The notes under the pieces are model-generated. The model searched no databases, was not told the DNA's origin, and was given only the letters and a program-made list of their open reading frames with translations. This document shows, one piece after another, positions 18,032 through 27,427 of a stretch of DNA of 64,000 nt. The stretch lies in the NCBI RefSeq assembly GCF_004168625.1, contig NZ_SDWW01000007.1:1-64000 (forward strand). The letters are read 5' to 3'. This DNA comes from Pengzhenrongella frigida. GTDB taxonomy: Bacteria; Actinomycetota; Actinomycetes; Actinomycetales; Cellulomonadaceae. The first letter of the stretch is position 1; each line of letters begins with the position of its first letter. The position numbers and the translations under genes are program-made.

Positions 18032-18038
18032 GGCGGGC

Positions 18039-19718
18039 ATGGCATCCGACCCGCACGCGCACCAGCTGATCGATCCGGAGACCGACCCGCGGGCGACCTA
18101 CATGCTCGAGCCCGACGACGTCCGCGGGCTCCTGGCCCGGATCGCGGTCTCGCCCGGGACCGGGACCGTGACGACGTTCGCGCCGTTCACGGGCGGACCG
18201 CTCGCCGCGGTGCCGCTCTCGACGCCCGACGACGTCGCGCGTGCGGCCGGCCTGGCCCGCGCGGCCCAGCGCCCGTGGGCCCTCACCCCGGTCGCCGAGC
18301 GTGCGGCGGTGCTGCTGCGCCTGCACGACCTCGTCCTGGCGAACCAGTCGGACGTGCTCGACCTGATCCAGCTCGAGTCCGGCAAGTCGCGGGCGGGGGC
18401 CTTCGAGGAGGTCGCCGACGTCGCGCTGATCGCGCGCCACTTCGGTCGGCGCGCCGTGGCCTACCTGGCTCCGCGCCGGGTCCCCGGTCTCGTGCCGTTG
18501 CTCACGGGGGTCACCGTGCTGCGGCACCCGGTCGGCGTCGTCGGCGTCATCTCGCCGTGGAACTACCCGCTCGCCCTGTCGCTCGGCGACGTGCTGCCGG
18601 CGCTGGTCGCGGGCAACGCCGTCCTGCTCAAGCCCGACACGCAGACGGCCCTGACGGCCCTGTGGGGCGTCGAGCAGCTCGAGGCCGCCGGGCTGCCGGC
18701 CGGCCTGCTCCAGGTCGTCGTCGGGAACGGGGCCGAGGTCGGGGCCGCGGTGGTGGACGCCGTCGACCACGTCTGCTTCACCGGGTCCACCGCGGTCGGG
18801 CGCGTCGTCGCGGCGCGTGCCGGCGGGCGCCTGATCGGCGCGAGCCTCGAGCTCGGCGGCAAGAACCCGATGTACGTGACCGAGGACGTGGACATCGACG
18901 TCGCGGCGGAGGGCGCGGCCCGGTCGTGCTTCGCCGGTGCGGGCCAGCTGTGCGTCTCGGTCGAGCGGCTGTACGTGCACGAGGACGTCGCCGACGAGTT
19001 CCTCGCGGCGTTCCTGCACCGCGTCCGCGCCCTGGCGCTGGGCGGCGACCTGGCCTACACCGCCGATGTCGGCTCGCTCACGACGATCGCGCAGCTGGCC
19101 AAGGTCACCGCGCACGTCGACGACGCGGTCGCGCGCGGCGCCCGGGTGCTCGCCGGCGGGGTGCGTCGTGCCGACCTGGGACCGCTGTTCTACGCGCCGA
19201 CGGTGCTCGACGGGGTCCCCGCCGACGCCCTGGCGTACCGCGAGGAGACCTTCGGCCCGGTCGTGTCGGTCTACCGCGTGGCGTCCGACGACGAGGCGGT
19301 CGCCGCTATGAACGACACCGAGTACGGCCTGAACGCGAGCGTGTGGACACGGTCCGCGGCGCGCGGGCGGGCGATCGCCGCCCGCATCGAGTCGGGCACC
19401 GTGAACGTGAACGACGGCTACGCCGCGGCCTGGGGATCGATCGCCGCACCCCAAGGTGGCCGGAAGAGCTCGGGTCTGGGCGCCCGGCACGGCGCGGAGG
19501 GGATCGCGCAGGTCACCGACGCCCAGACGATCGCCGTGCAGCGCGGTGCGCACGGGCTGCGGGTCGGCCTGCCGGGGTGGCTCCCCGGCGGACCCTCAGG
19601 CGCCCGACGCAGTGTCGGCGCGATCGGCCTGGGGCGCCTCTACGAGCTCCCCGCCGCTCGGTGGACCGCGCTGTTCACCCGCGCCCTCCGCCTCCTGAAG
19701 TCCACAGGCCGGCCGTAG
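18039..19718 (+). CDS. gabD2: NAD(P)-dependent succinate-semialdehyde dehydrogenase-like
   Basis: Aldehyde dehydrogenase of 559 residues, somewhat longer than the usual 480-520. ISPWNYPLALSLGDVLPALVAGNAVLLKPD forms the cofactor site, GSTAVGR is the Rossmann turn, ELGGKNP carries the general base and C305 in GQLCVS is the catalytic cysteine. The pattern is that of actinobacterial GabD2-type enzymes (MTB Rv1731 group). The ~60-residue C-terminal tail after KSSGLGARHG is unusual and predicted to be amphipathic. Substrate is inferred from family only. Confidence 0.85.
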   Translation: MASDPHAHQLIDPETDPRATYMLEPDDVRGLLARIAVSPGTGTVTTFAPFTGGPLAAVPLSTPDDVARAAGLARAAQRPWALTPVAERAAVLLRLHDLVLANQSDVLDLIQLESGKSRAGAFEEVADVALIARHFGRRAVAYLAPRRVPGLVPLLTGVTVLRHPVGVVGVISPWNYPLALSLGDVLPALVAGNAVLLKPDTQTALTALWGVEQLEAAGLPAGLLQVVVGNGAEVGAAVVDAVDHVCFTGSTAVGRVVAARAGGRLIGASLELGGKNPMYVTEDVDIDVAAEGAARSCFAGAGQLCVSVERLYVHEDVADEFLAAFLHRVRALALGGDLAYTADVGSLTTIAQLAKVTAHVDDAVARGARVLAGGVRRADLGPLFYAPTVLDGVPADALAYREETFGPVVSVYRVASDDEAVAAMNDTEYGLNASVWTRSAARGRAIAARIESGTVNVNDGYAAAWGSIAAPQGGRKSSGLGARHGAEGIAQVTDAQTIAVQRGAHGLRVGLPGWLPGGPSGARRSVGAIGLGRLYELPAARWTALFTRALRLLKSTGRP

Positions 19719-19757
19719 CCCCCACCCGCCCTCCCCACCCGCCCGCCCGGCAGAGTC

Positions 19758-19821
19758 CGCCGAGTGCGGTCGATCTGTCGCTCGGGAGGCCTCCGCAACA
19801 CCCGAATGCCCGCACTCGGCG
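19758..19821. repeat. Long imperfect hairpin between convergent genes
   Basis: CGCCGAGTGCGG (19758-19769) pairs with 19810-19821, and an inner TCGGG/CCCGA stem lies at 19782-19786 and 19801-19805. It precedes the true terminator hairpin. It may be a first terminator, a REP-like intergenic repeat or the body of a small RNA. Confidence 0.5.
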
Positions 19822-19845
19822 ACTGGGCCACCGGGCCCGGACATG

Positions 19846-19885
19846 ACCCAGCCCCGCGAGCTCTGGCGAGCTCGCGGGGCTGGGT
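19846..19885. terminator. Perfect 18-bp bidirectional terminator
   Basis: ACCCAGCCCCGCGAGCTC pairs perfectly with 19868-19885 around a TGGC loop. It lies between the 3' ends of the dehydrogenase gene and ackA and can stop transcription from both sides. Confidence 0.9.
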
Positions 19886-19905
19886 GGTGGAGCTGGTGGT
19901 GAGGG

Positions 19906-21099
19906 TCAGGCCCGGACCACGTTCACCGACTCTCGGGCGATCTCGAGCTCTTCGTTGGTCGGGACCACGAAGACCGTGACCTCGGACGCATCCGTCGAGA
20001 TGATCCTGGCGTCGTCGGAGCGGACCGCGTTGCGGACCGGGTCGATCTCGATGCCGAGACGCTCGAGGCCGGCCAGGGAGTTGAGCCGGACGATGTCGTC
20101 CTTCTCGCCGATCCCGGCCGTGAACACGATCGCGTCGACGTGCCCGAGCTGGGCGTAGTAGTTGCCGACGTAGCCCTTGATCCGGTGGTAGTAGACCGCG
20201 AGCGCCGTGACGGCGTCCTCGTTGCCCGCCTCGACCGCGCTGTGCACGTCGCGCATGTCCGAGAAGCCGGACAGCCCGAGCATCCCGGACGTGCGGTTGA
20301 GCATCGCGTCGAGCTCGTCGAGGCTCATGCCCGCGACGCGGCCCAGGTGGAGGATCAGCGCCGGGTCGAGGTCGCCCGAGCGGGTGCCCATCACGAGGCC
20401 CTCGAGCGGCGTGAGCCCCATCGAGGTCTCGACGGAGATCCCGCCGCGCACGGCCGTGGCCGACGCCCCGTTGCCGAGGTGCAGCACGATGACGTTGACC
20501 TCGCTCGGGTCCTTGCCGAGCAGCTCGGCCGTGGTCCGCGAGACGTACTGGTGCGACGTGCCGTGGTAGCCGTACCGGCGGATCGAGTGCGCCTTGGCGA
20601 CCTCGCGGTCGATCGCGTACGTGTACGCGGCGGCCGGGAGGGTCGTGTGGAACGACGTGTCGAACACCGCGACGTGGGGCACCCCGGGGAAGGCGGCCCG
20701 GGCGGCCCGGATCCCGTCCAGGTTCGGCGGGTTGTGCAGCGGTGCGAGCGCGGACCACTCGTCGATGGCCTTCTCCACGTCGTCGTCGATCAGGGTGGGG
20801 CCCGTGAACTGGGTTCCACCCTGCACGACGCGGTGCCCGACGGCGGTCAGCTTCGAGGCGTCGAGCTGCGGGCCGTGGCTCGCGAACAGCTCGAGGATCG
20901 TCGCGAGGCCGGCCTCGTGGTTGGCGACCGGCTGCTCGAGCTTGGTGCGTCCGTCGAGGCCGTCGTGCTTGATCGAGCCCATCGGCTGACCGATGCGCTC
21001 GATGATGCCGCCGGCGAGCGCGTCGCCGGAGTCGGCGTCGACCAGCTGGTACTTGATCGACGAGGACCCCGAGTTGATGACGAGGACTAGCGAGCTCAC
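19906..21099 (-). CDS. ackA: Acetate kinase
   Basis: Converts acetyl phosphate and ADP to acetate and ATP. SLVLVINSGSSSIKYQL at the N-terminus, HNPPNLDGI, FDTSFHTTLP, GYHGTSHQYVS, LHLGNGASATAV and FTAGIGEKDD are all diagnostic. 397 residues. The GTG start overlaps the pta stop (GTGA); the longer open frame upstream is pta sequence. Last gene of the xfp-pta-ackA operon, yielding ATP from acetyl phosphate. Confidence 0.97.
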   Translation of the reverse strand: MSSLVLVINSGSSSIKYQLVDADSGDALAGGIIERIGQPMGSIKHDGLDGRTKLEQPVANHEAGLATILELFASHGPQLDASKLTAVGHRVVQGGTQFTGPTLIDDDVEKAIDEWSALAPLHNPPNLDGIRAARAAFPGVPHVAVFDTSFHTTLPAAAYTYAIDREVAKAHSIRRYGYHGTSHQYVSRTTAELLGKDPSEVNVIVLHLGNGASATAVRGGISVETSMGLTPLEGLVMGTRSGDLDPALILHLGRVAGMSLDELDAMLNRTSGMLGLSGFSDMRDVHSAVEAGNEDAVTALAVYYHRIKGYVGNYYAQLGHVDAIVFTAGIGEKDDIVRLNSLAGLERLGIEIDPVRNAVRSDDARIISTDASEVTVFVVPTNEELEIARESVNVVRA

Positions 21100-23249
21100 G
21101 AGGTCTGCTCCAAGGTGTGCTGGGACTGCGCGCGGAGCGCCTGGGCCTGGATCGCCGTGAAGGCGACCGTGTTGACGATGTCCTGCACGTTCGCGCCTCG
21201 GGAGAGGTCGTTGACCGGCTTGCGCAGGCCCTGCAGGATCGGTCCGATCGCGATGGCGCCCGACGAGCGCTGCACGGCCTTGTAGGTGTTGTTCCCCGTG
21301 TTGAGGTCCGGGAAGATGAACACGGTGGCGCGGCCGGCGACCAGCGAGTCCGGCATCTTGGTCGCCGCCACGGAGGCGTCGACCGCGGCGTCGTACTGGA
21401 TCGGACCCTCGATGATGAGGTCCGGGCGGCGCGAGCGGACGAGCTCGGTCGCGGTGCGGACCTTGTCGACGTCGGCCCCGCCGGCGGACTCGCCGGTCGA
21501 GTACGACAGCATCGCGATGCGCGGCTCGATGCCGAACTGCGCGGCGGTCTCGGCCGAGGAGATGGCGATGTCCGCCAGCTGCTCCGCGGTCGGGTCCGGG
21601 TTCACGGCGCAGTCGCCGTAGACCAGCACGCGGTCCGTCATGCACATGAGGAACACGCTCGACACGACCGAGACGCCCGGGATCGTCTTGATGATCTCGA
21701 ACGACGGCTTGATGGTGTGCGCGGTGGTGTGCATCGCGCCCGACACCATGCCGTCGGCCAGCCCGAGGCCGACCATCATCGTGCCGAAGTACGACACCGA
21801 CGCCACGATCTCGCGGGCCCGCTCGAGCGTCATGCCCTTGTGGGCGCGCAGCGCGGTGTACGCCTTGGCGAACTGCTCGTGCAGGGCGCCCGAGCGCGGG
21901 TCGATGATCTTCGCCTCGTCGATGTTGAGGCCGAGCTCGGTGGCGCGGGTACGGATCGCCACCTCGTCGCCGAGCAGGGTGAGGTCGGCGACCTGGCGCT
22001 GCAGCAGGCTGCTGGCGGCGCGCAGGATGCGGTCGTCCGCGCCCTCGGGCATCACGATGTGCCGACGGTCCGCACGCGCGCGGTCGAGCAGGTTGTACTC
22101 GAACATCAAGGGGGTGACGACCTCGGTGCGCGGGACGTCGAGCGCGTTGAGGAGGGCCGCGCCGTCGACGTGGTTCTCGAACAGCGCGAGGGCGGTGTCG
22201 ATCTTGCGCTGGGAGTCGGCCGACAGCCGGCCACGCGTGAGCGCCGCGGCGCTCGCGGTCCGGAACGTGCCGAGGTCCGTGCGGATGATCGGCAGCCGCT
22301 GGCCGAGGCTCTCGACCAGGCGGGCCACCGACGCCGGCGGGTAGTAGCCGCCGTTGAGGATGATGCCCGCAAGGGACGGGAAGCCGTTCGCGGCGTGCGC
22401 CGTGAGCAGCCCGAGCAGGATGTCGTAGCGGTCGCCGGGGGTGATGACGACGGCGCCGTCGGACAGCCGGTCGAGCAGGTGCTCGAACGACATGGCCCCG
22501 ACCTGGACGTCGAGGGTCTCGCGACTGAGCAGCTCCTCGTCGCCGATCACGAGGCGGCCTTCGACGGCGGTCATGAGGGCGCCGACGGTGGGCGCGAACA
22601 GGAACGGCTCCTCCGGGATCGTCCAGACCGGGGCCGGGCCGGACAGGGCCGCACGCACCCGGGCGAGGTCGGCGGTCGCGCAGCGGTTCGCGACGATCCC
22701 GATCACCTGGGCGTGGTGGGTCCGCATCTCACCGATCGCGACGCCGACCACCTGGCGGACCTCGTCGGGGCTGCGGCCGTCGCCGCTGACCACGAGCAGC
22801 ACCGGGGCGCCGAGGTTGGCCGCGATCCGGGCGTTGTAGTACAGCTCGGTCGGACCGGCCACGTCGGTGTAGTCCGTGCCGACGACGACGACGACGTCGC
22901 AGTGCCGCGCGACCTCGTGGTACTTGGCCACGATGTCGGCGAGCGCCTGCTCGGGGTCTTCGTGGACCTGCTCGTAGGTGACGCCGACGCACAGCTCATA
23001 GGCCAGATCGACACCGTCGTGGGCGAGGAGGAGCTCCAGGACGTAGTCGCGAGCGTCGCCCGACCGGGCGACCGGACGGAACACCCCCACTCGCTGTGCC
23101 TTGCGTGTCAGGTGGTCGAGCACCCCGAGAGCCACCGTGGACTTGCCGGTGTCGCCCTCGGGGGACGTGATGTAGATGCTGCGGGCTGCGGCTGTGGCAG
23201 CGGGCGGGGCCGCAGCCTCGGGTTCCGCGAGATGTACTGATTCGGTCAT
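21096..23249 (-). CDS. pta: Phosphate acetyltransferase (three-domain)
   Basis: Interconverts acetyl-CoA and acetyl phosphate. The N-terminal P-loop domain (about 20-220, [14 protein letters not shown]) and a DRTGG-like middle domain (about 225-370) precede the catalytic PTA domain (about 385-715; [19 protein letters not shown]-like [33 protein letters not shown]). 717 residues, as in E. coli-type long Pta. The ATG at 23249 follows a strong AGGAGGAG ribosome site and overlaps the xfp stop by 4 bp. The N-terminal domains imply allosteric control. Confidence 0.96.
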   Translation of the reverse strand: MTESVHLAEPEAAAPPAATAAARSIYITSPEGDTGKSTVALGVLDHLTRKAQRVGVFRPVARSGDARDYVLELLLAHDGVDLAYELCVGVTYEQVHEDPEQALADIVAKYHEVARHCDVVVVVGTDYTDVAGPTELYYNARIAANLGAPVLLVVSGDGRSPDEVRQVVGVAIGEMRTHHAQVIGIVANRCATADLARVRAALSGPAPVWTIPEEPFLFAPTVGALMTAVEGRLVIGDEELLSRETLDVQVGAMSFEHLLDRLSDGAVVITPGDRYDILLGLLTAHAANGFPSLAGIILNGGYYPPASVARLVESLGQRLPIIRTDLGTFRTASAAALTRGRLSADSQRKIDTALALFENHVDGAALLNALDVPRTEVVTPLMFEYNLLDRARADRRHIVMPEGADDRILRAASSLLQRQVADLTLLGDEVAIRTRATELGLNIDEAKIIDPRSGALHEQFAKAYTALRAHKGMTLERAREIVASVSYFGTMMVGLGLADGMVSGAMHTTAHTIKPSFEIIKTIPGVSVVSSVFLMCMTDRVLVYGDCAVNPDPTAEQLADIAISSAETAAQFGIEPRIAMLSYSTGESAGGADVDKVRTATELVRSRRPDLIIEGPIQYDAAVDASVAATKMPDSLVAGRATVFIFPDLNTGNNTYKAVQRSSGAIAIGPILQGLRKPVNDLSRGANVQDIVNTVAFTAIQAQALRAQSQHTLEQTS

Positions 23250-25750
23250 TCGTTGTCTCCTCCTGTAGCAACCACCGAGGATCCGCGCGGGGGAGCGCCG
23301 ATCCCGGTGGCCAAGTTCCCGGCGTCGGGCCATGCCCAATTGGCGATCGAGGGCATGTCCTCACCGTGTTCCCGGGTGTATTGGCGCGCTTCGAGGCGCG
23401 CATCCGCCATCCGCTGGCGCAGGCGCGCCGCACGGGAGCCAAGGTTCGGCACGCGGTCGATGACATCCATGACGAGGTGGAAGCGGTCCAGGTCGTTGAG
23501 CATGACCATGTCGAACGGCGTCGTCGTCGTCCCTTCCTCCTTGTACCCCCGCACGTGGATGTTGGCGTGGCCGTGCCGACGGTAGGTCAGGCGGTGGATG
23601 AGCCACGGGTAGCCGTGGTAGGCGAAGACGACCGGCTTGTCCCGAGTGAACAGGGCGTCGAAGTCGCGGTCGGACAGGCCGTGCGGGTGCTCGGCCTCGT
23701 CCTGCAGACGCATCAGGTCGAGCACGTTCACGACGCGCACCGTGAGGTCGGGCAGGTGCTGGCGCAGCAGGTCGGCGGCGGCGAGCGTCTCGAGCGTCGG
23801 GACGTCACCCGCGCAGCCGAGGACGACGTCGGGCTCCTCGCGGTACTTCTCGGTGCCGGCCCACTCCCAGATGCCCAGGCCGCGCGCGCAGTGCGCGACC
23901 GCCTGGTCCATGGTGAGGAAGTTCGGCGCCGGCTGCTTGCCGGCCACGACGACGTTGACGTAGTCCTTGCTGCGCAGGCAGTGGTCGTACGTCGCGAGGA
24001 GCGTGTTGGCGTCCGGCGGCAGGTAGACCCGGACGATCTCGGCCTTCTTGTTGATCACGTGGTCGATGAAGCCGGGGTCCTGGTGGCTGAAGCCGTTGTG
24101 GTCCTGGCGCCACACGTGGCTGGACAGCAGGTAGTTGAGCGACGCGATCGGGCGGCGCCACGGGATCTCGTGCGAGACCTTCAGCCACTTGGCGTGCTGG
24201 TTGAACATCGAGTCGACGATGTGGATGAACGCCTCGTAGCAGCTGAACATGCCGTGGCGCCCGGTGAGCAGGTAGCCCTCGAGCCACCCCTGGCACTGGT
24301 GCTCGGACAGCATCTCCATCACCCGGCCGGCGCGGGCGAGGTGCTCTCCCTCGTCGGTGGTGAGGTACTCGGCGTTCCACTGCTTGTCCGTGACCTCGTA
24401 GACGGACTGGAGCCGGTTGGACGCGGTCTCGTCGGGGCCGAAGATGCGGAAGTTCGTCGGGTTCAGCCGGATGACCTCGGTGAGCCACTGGCCGAGGACC
24501 TTGGTGGCCTCGGAGATCGACCCGCCCGGGACCGGGACCTCGACGGCGAAGTCGCGGAAGTCGGGCAGGCGCAGGTCGTGCAGCAGGAGCCCGCCGTTCG
24601 CGTGCGGGTTGTCGCTCATGCGCAGGTGGCCCACCGGGGCGGTGGCCTGCAGCTCGGCCACGAGGTGACCGGTCGCGTCGAAGAGCTCGTCGGCGCGGTA
24701 GGACTTGAGCCAGCCCTCCAGCACCTTGAGGTGCGCCTCGGTGTCGCGGGCGCTGGACAGCGGGACCTGGTGCGAGCGCCAGGAGTTCTCGACCTGCTTG
24801 CCGTCGATCACGGGCGGGCAGGTCCAGCCCTTGGGGGTCCGCATGATGATCATCGGCCACTTCGGCCGGGTCAGGTCGCCCGCGGCGGCCTTCGCCTTGA
24901 TCTCGGCGATCTCGTCGAGCACGACGTCGAGCAGCTCGGCGAAGCGGCGGTGCACGGCCGCGTGGTCCTCGCCGTCGAACCCGCCGGTGAAGGCGTGCGG
25001 CTTGTGCCCGTAGCCGCGCATCAGGTCGAGCAGCTCGTCCTCGGGGATCCGGGCGAGCACGGTCGGGTTGGCGATCTTGTACCCGTTGAGGTGCAGGATC
25101 GGCAGCACGACGCCGTCCTGGGCCGGGTTGACGAACTTGTTCGAGTGCCAGCTGGTCGCCAGCGGCCCGGTCTCGGCCTCGCCGTCGCCGACGACGCACG
25201 CGACCAGCAGGTCGGGGTTGTCGAACGCCGCGCCGTAGGCGTGCGAGAGCGCGTATCCGAGCTCGCCACCCTCGTGGATCGAGCCGGGTGTCTCGGGGGC
25301 GACGTGGCTGGGGATCCCGCCGGGGAACGAGAACTGCTGGAACAGACGGTGCAGGCCCTCGTCGTCCTGGGTGATGTCCGTGTAGATCTCGGAGTACGTG
25401 CCGTCGAGGTACGCGTTGGCCACGAGGCCGGGTCCGCCGTGGCCGGGGCCGGTGATGTAGATCATGGGCTGCGAGCGCTCGACGATCGCGCGGTTGAGGT
25501 GCGCGTAGAGGAAGTTGAGGCCCGGGGTGGTGCCCCAGTGGCCCACCAGGCGCGGCTTGACGTCCTCGCGGCTCAGCGGGCGGCGCAGGAGCGGGTTGTC
25601 GAGGAGGTAGATCTGCCCGATCGACAGGTAGTTCGCCGCGCGCCACCAACCATCGACGAGCTCGAGGGTGGCATCACTGAGGGGTTCGGTGGGACGGGCT
25701 GACCACGGGGTGGCCGAACCGGGCGTCGCTGCGATCGTCTGCGTGTGCAT
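23246..25750 (-). CDS. xfp: Xylulose-5-phosphate/fructose-6-phosphate phosphoketolase
   Basis: Thiamine diphosphate enzyme that cleaves ketose phosphates with phosphate to acetyl phosphate plus an aldose phosphate. Diagnostic segments are [71 protein letters not shown], and in the C-terminal third [19 protein letters not shown] and [26 protein letters not shown]. 834 residues, slightly longer than the usual ~800. With pta and ackA it forms a complete route from sugar phosphates to acetate and ATP. A DosR-like dyad lies about 106 nt upstream of its ATG. Confidence 0.97.
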   Translation of the reverse strand: MHTQTIAATPGSATPWSARPTEPLSDATLELVDGWWRAANYLSIGQIYLLDNPLLRRPLSREDVKPRLVGHWGTTPGLNFLYAHLNRAIVERSQPMIYITGPGHGGPGLVANAYLDGTYSEIYTDITQDDEGLHRLFQQFSFPGGIPSHVAPETPGSIHEGGELGYALSHAYGAAFDNPDLLVACVVGDGEAETGPLATSWHSNKFVNPAQDGVVLPILHLNGYKIANPTVLARIPEDELLDLMRGYGHKPHAFTGGFDGEDHAAVHRRFAELLDVVLDEIAEIKAKAAAGDLTRPKWPMIIMRTPKGWTCPPVIDGKQVENSWRSHQVPLSSARDTEAHLKVLEGWLKSYRADELFDATGHLVAELQATAPVGHLRMSDNPHANGGLLLHDLRLPDFRDFAVEVPVPGGSISEATKVLGQWLTEVIRLNPTNFRIFGPDETASNRLQSVYEVTDKQWNAEYLTTDEGEHLARAGRVMEMLSEHQCQGWLEGYLLTGRHGMFSCYEAFIHIVDSMFNQHAKWLKVSHEIPWRRPIASLNYLLSSHVWRQDHNGFSHQDPGFIDHVINKKAEIVRVYLPPDANTLLATYDHCLRSKDYVNVVVAGKQPAPNFLTMDQAVAHCARGLGIWEWAGTEKYREEPDVVLGCAGDVPTLETLAAADLLRQHLPDLTVRVVNVLDLMRLQDEAEHPHGLSDRDFDALFTRDKPVVFAYHGYPWLIHRLTYRRHGHANIHVRGYKEEGTTTTPFDMVMLNDLDRFHLVMDVIDRVPNLGSRAARLRQRMADARLEARQYTREHGEDMPSIANWAWPDAGNLATGIGAPPRGSSVVATGGDNE

Positions 25751-25781
25751 GTAACCGTCTCCCGTGCTGACGTGCCCACCC

Positions 25782-25799
25782 GTGACGCGGGCGCGTCAC
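25782..25799. promoter_or_regulatory. 18-bp perfect dyad upstream of xfp
   Basis: GTGACGCG-GG-CGCGTCAC, perfect 8-bp arms with a 2-bp centre, 32-49 nt before the xfp ATG. It could be an operator or a hairpin in the xfp leader. Spacing does not fit CRP (needs 6 nt between GTGA and TCAC; here 10). Confidence 0.5.
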
Positions 25800-25846
25800 C
25801 GGTCCGTCGGGCTCCAAGACAGCCTCAGCGCGAGCCCGGGTGCAGC

Positions 25847-25866
25847 CACAGGACTTTGGTCCTGCC
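25847..25866. promoter_or_regulatory. DosR/DevR-like box upstream of xfp-pta-ackA
   Basis: CAGGAC-TTTG-GTCCTG at 25849-25864 is a perfect 6-bp-arm dyad. Aligned with the mycobacterial DosR consensus TTSGGGACTWWAGTCCCSAA, it keeps GGACTWW and GTCC and the outer S positions. It lies in the divergent xfp/SURF1 region and is the natural candidate for hypoxic or NO control of the operon. Confidence 0.6.
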
Positions 25867-25966
25867 ATTGCCTGAGGCCGCCTATTCTCAGGCGTGCCCG
25901 TGGTGCAACCATATCGGTGGTGCGAGCCTGCGCCGTTCGGGGCGGTGCCGGATCGGCTGCGCCGGG

Positions 25967-25972
25967 TACCGT
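25967..25972 (+). promoter_or_regulatory. -10-like TACCGT 6 nt before the SURF1 gene
   Basis: TACCGT, then 6 nt, then the GTG of the SURF1-family gene, again the leaderless geometry. Confidence 0.35.
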
Positions 25973-25978
25973 GCGGGG

Positions 25979-26848
25979 GTGTCCCCGCGCCAGTCCACGA
26001 CCCTCGTGCGCGCTGCCCTGCGTCCCCGCATGCTCGTGGCGCTGGTGCTGCTGCTCGGCGCGGCGGCGGTGTGCGTGCGGCTGGGGGCCTGGCAGCTCGA
26101 TCGAGCGGCGGTCCGGGGCGACGCCAACGACGCGGTCACCTCGCAGGAGGCGGCCGCGCCGGCCCCGATCGGCGACGTGCTGGCACCCCAGCAGTCGTTC
26201 CGCGGCGCGCTGGTCGGCCGCCGCGTCGAGGTCACCGGGACCTATGAGCCAGCTGGCCAGCTCCTCGTCGTCGACCGCGTGCACGACGGGCGCCTGGGCT
26301 ACCTCGTCCTGACGCCGCTGCGCGTGGACGGGGCCGACGGCGGCGCCGGGTGGGCCGGTGCGGACCCGGTGCTCCCGGTCGTGCGGGGCTGGGTGGCGGA
26401 TCCCGCCGCCGCGGGCGACCTGCTCGACGTCCCCGGCGGTGTGGTGCAGCTCACGGGATACCTGCAGGCGTCCGAGGCGCCGGGCAGCGGCGGATCGCTC
26501 GCTGGGCAGATCGACGCGATCAGCTCGGCCGAGCTCGTGAACTCCTGGGGCGGCCCGATCTACGCCGGCTACCTCGTGCTCGCCGATGCGCGACCGGCCC
26601 AGCCGAGCGGGCTCGCCACGCTCGACCCGCCGACGCTGGCCGGGACGGAAGGAGGGCGCTGGAACCTCCAGAACCTCTCCTACGCCCTCCAGTGGTGGAT
26701 CTTCGGCGGGTTCGCGCTGTTCCTGTGGCTGCGGCTGGTCAAGGACGAGGCGCTGGGTGAGCCTGCTCACGAGCCGGACGACGAGCCCGATGCCGAGCCC
26801 GACGGCGACGTCACGCACCAGCACCGCGACGACTCGGCAGCCCGGTAG
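25979..26848 (+). CDS. SURF1-family cytochrome c oxidase assembly protein
   Basis: Inner-membrane factor for assembly/heme insertion of the aa3 oxidase. Two membrane helices bracket an extracytoplasmic domain: MLVALVLLLGAAAVCVRLGAWQLDR (about 18-42, with the conserved WQLDR) and the C-terminal LQWWIFGGFALFLWLRLVKDE (about 240-260, W-F-A signature). VEVTGTYEP and VRGWVADP are conserved strands. 289 residues with an acidic tail. The GTG at 25979 is chosen; earlier frames would run through the xfp control region. Stands alone, without cta genes nearby. Confidence 0.85.
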   Translation: MSPRQSTTLVRAALRPRMLVALVLLLGAAAVCVRLGAWQLDRAAVRGDANDAVTSQEAAAPAPIGDVLAPQQSFRGALVGRRVEVTGTYEPAGQLLVVDRVHDGRLGYLVLTPLRVDGADGGAGWAGADPVLPVVRGWVADPAAAGDLLDVPGGVVQLTGYLQASEAPGSGGSLAGQIDAISSAELVNSWGGPIYAGYLVLADARPAQPSGLATLDPPTLAGTEGGRWNLQNLSYALQWWIFGGFALFLWLRLVKDEALGEPAHEPDDEPDAEPDGDVTHQHRDDSAAR

Positions 26849-26875
26849 CTCGACCCGCCTCCGGCCGCGGGCACC

Positions 26876-27304
26876 TCAATCGGAGGGTGGCCGTCGGCGC
26901 TGGGCCTTGATCTCCCGGTGCCGCCGTTCGGACGCCGTCCGCCGGGTGCGTGAGCCCCGGCTCGGGCGGGTGGCGCGGCGCACCGGACCCGGCGGGGCGA
27001 GCGCGCCGTCGAGCAGGGCGACGAACCGGACCAGGGCCGCTTCGCGGTTGCGCAGCTGGGAGCGGTACTCCGATGCCGCGATCGTGAGCACGCCGCCCAC
27101 GAGGCGCCCGGCGAGCCGGTCTAGGACACGGCCGCGCAGCTCGGGCGGCAGCACCCCCGTGCGGCTGACGTCCCAGCTCAGCTCGACCCGCGAGTCGGCG
27201 GTGTTCACGGACTGGCCGCCGGGGCCGCTCGAGCGCGAGAACCGCCACGAGAGCTCGTCCTCGGGCACCACGACGTCGCCGCGCAGCGTGACCGGTCCGA
27301 ACAT
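26876..27304 (-). CDS. arfB: Peptidyl-tRNA hydrolase ArfB (class I release factor-like)
   Basis: Ribosome rescue factor that hydrolyses peptidyl-tRNA on stalled ribosomes. The catalytic GGQ is in SGPGGQSVNTADSRVEL (about residues 28-45). The C-terminal ~35 residues are strongly basic (RTRRTASERRHREIKAQRRR), as needed to enter the empty mRNA channel. 142 residues, normal length. The ATG at 27304 is chosen (MFGPVTL); the long frame upstream is antisense to the epimerase gene. Confidence 0.92.
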   Translation of the reverse strand: MFGPVTLRGDVVVPEDELSWRFSRSSGPGGQSVNTADSRVELSWDVSRTGVLPPELRGRVLDRLAGRLVGGVLTIAASEYRSQLRNREAALVRFVALLDGALAPPGPVRRATRPSRGSRTRRTASERRHREIKAQRRRPPSD

Positions 27305-27427
27305 GTGTCCAGGATCTCGCGTCCCGGTGCGAACCGCGAACCATTTCCGCTCCGCCACCTGCTCCCGGCGTCCACGCTGTGCGCGAACCGGGTGGACCTC
27401 AGGTGCTCGACCGGGCAGGGTCGCGGC

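Noticed and set aside
21117-23240. 707-codon plus-strand frame opposite pta
   Set aside because: Antisense shadow of pta; no domain recognisable.
23366-25702. 778-codon plus-strand frame opposite xfp
   Set aside because: No family resemblance, His/Arg/Val-rich composition, and it mirrors xfp codons.
25782-25799. CRP/FNR site upstream of xfp
   Set aside because: GTGA and TCAC are 10 nt apart rather than 6, and the TGTGA outer bases are missing.
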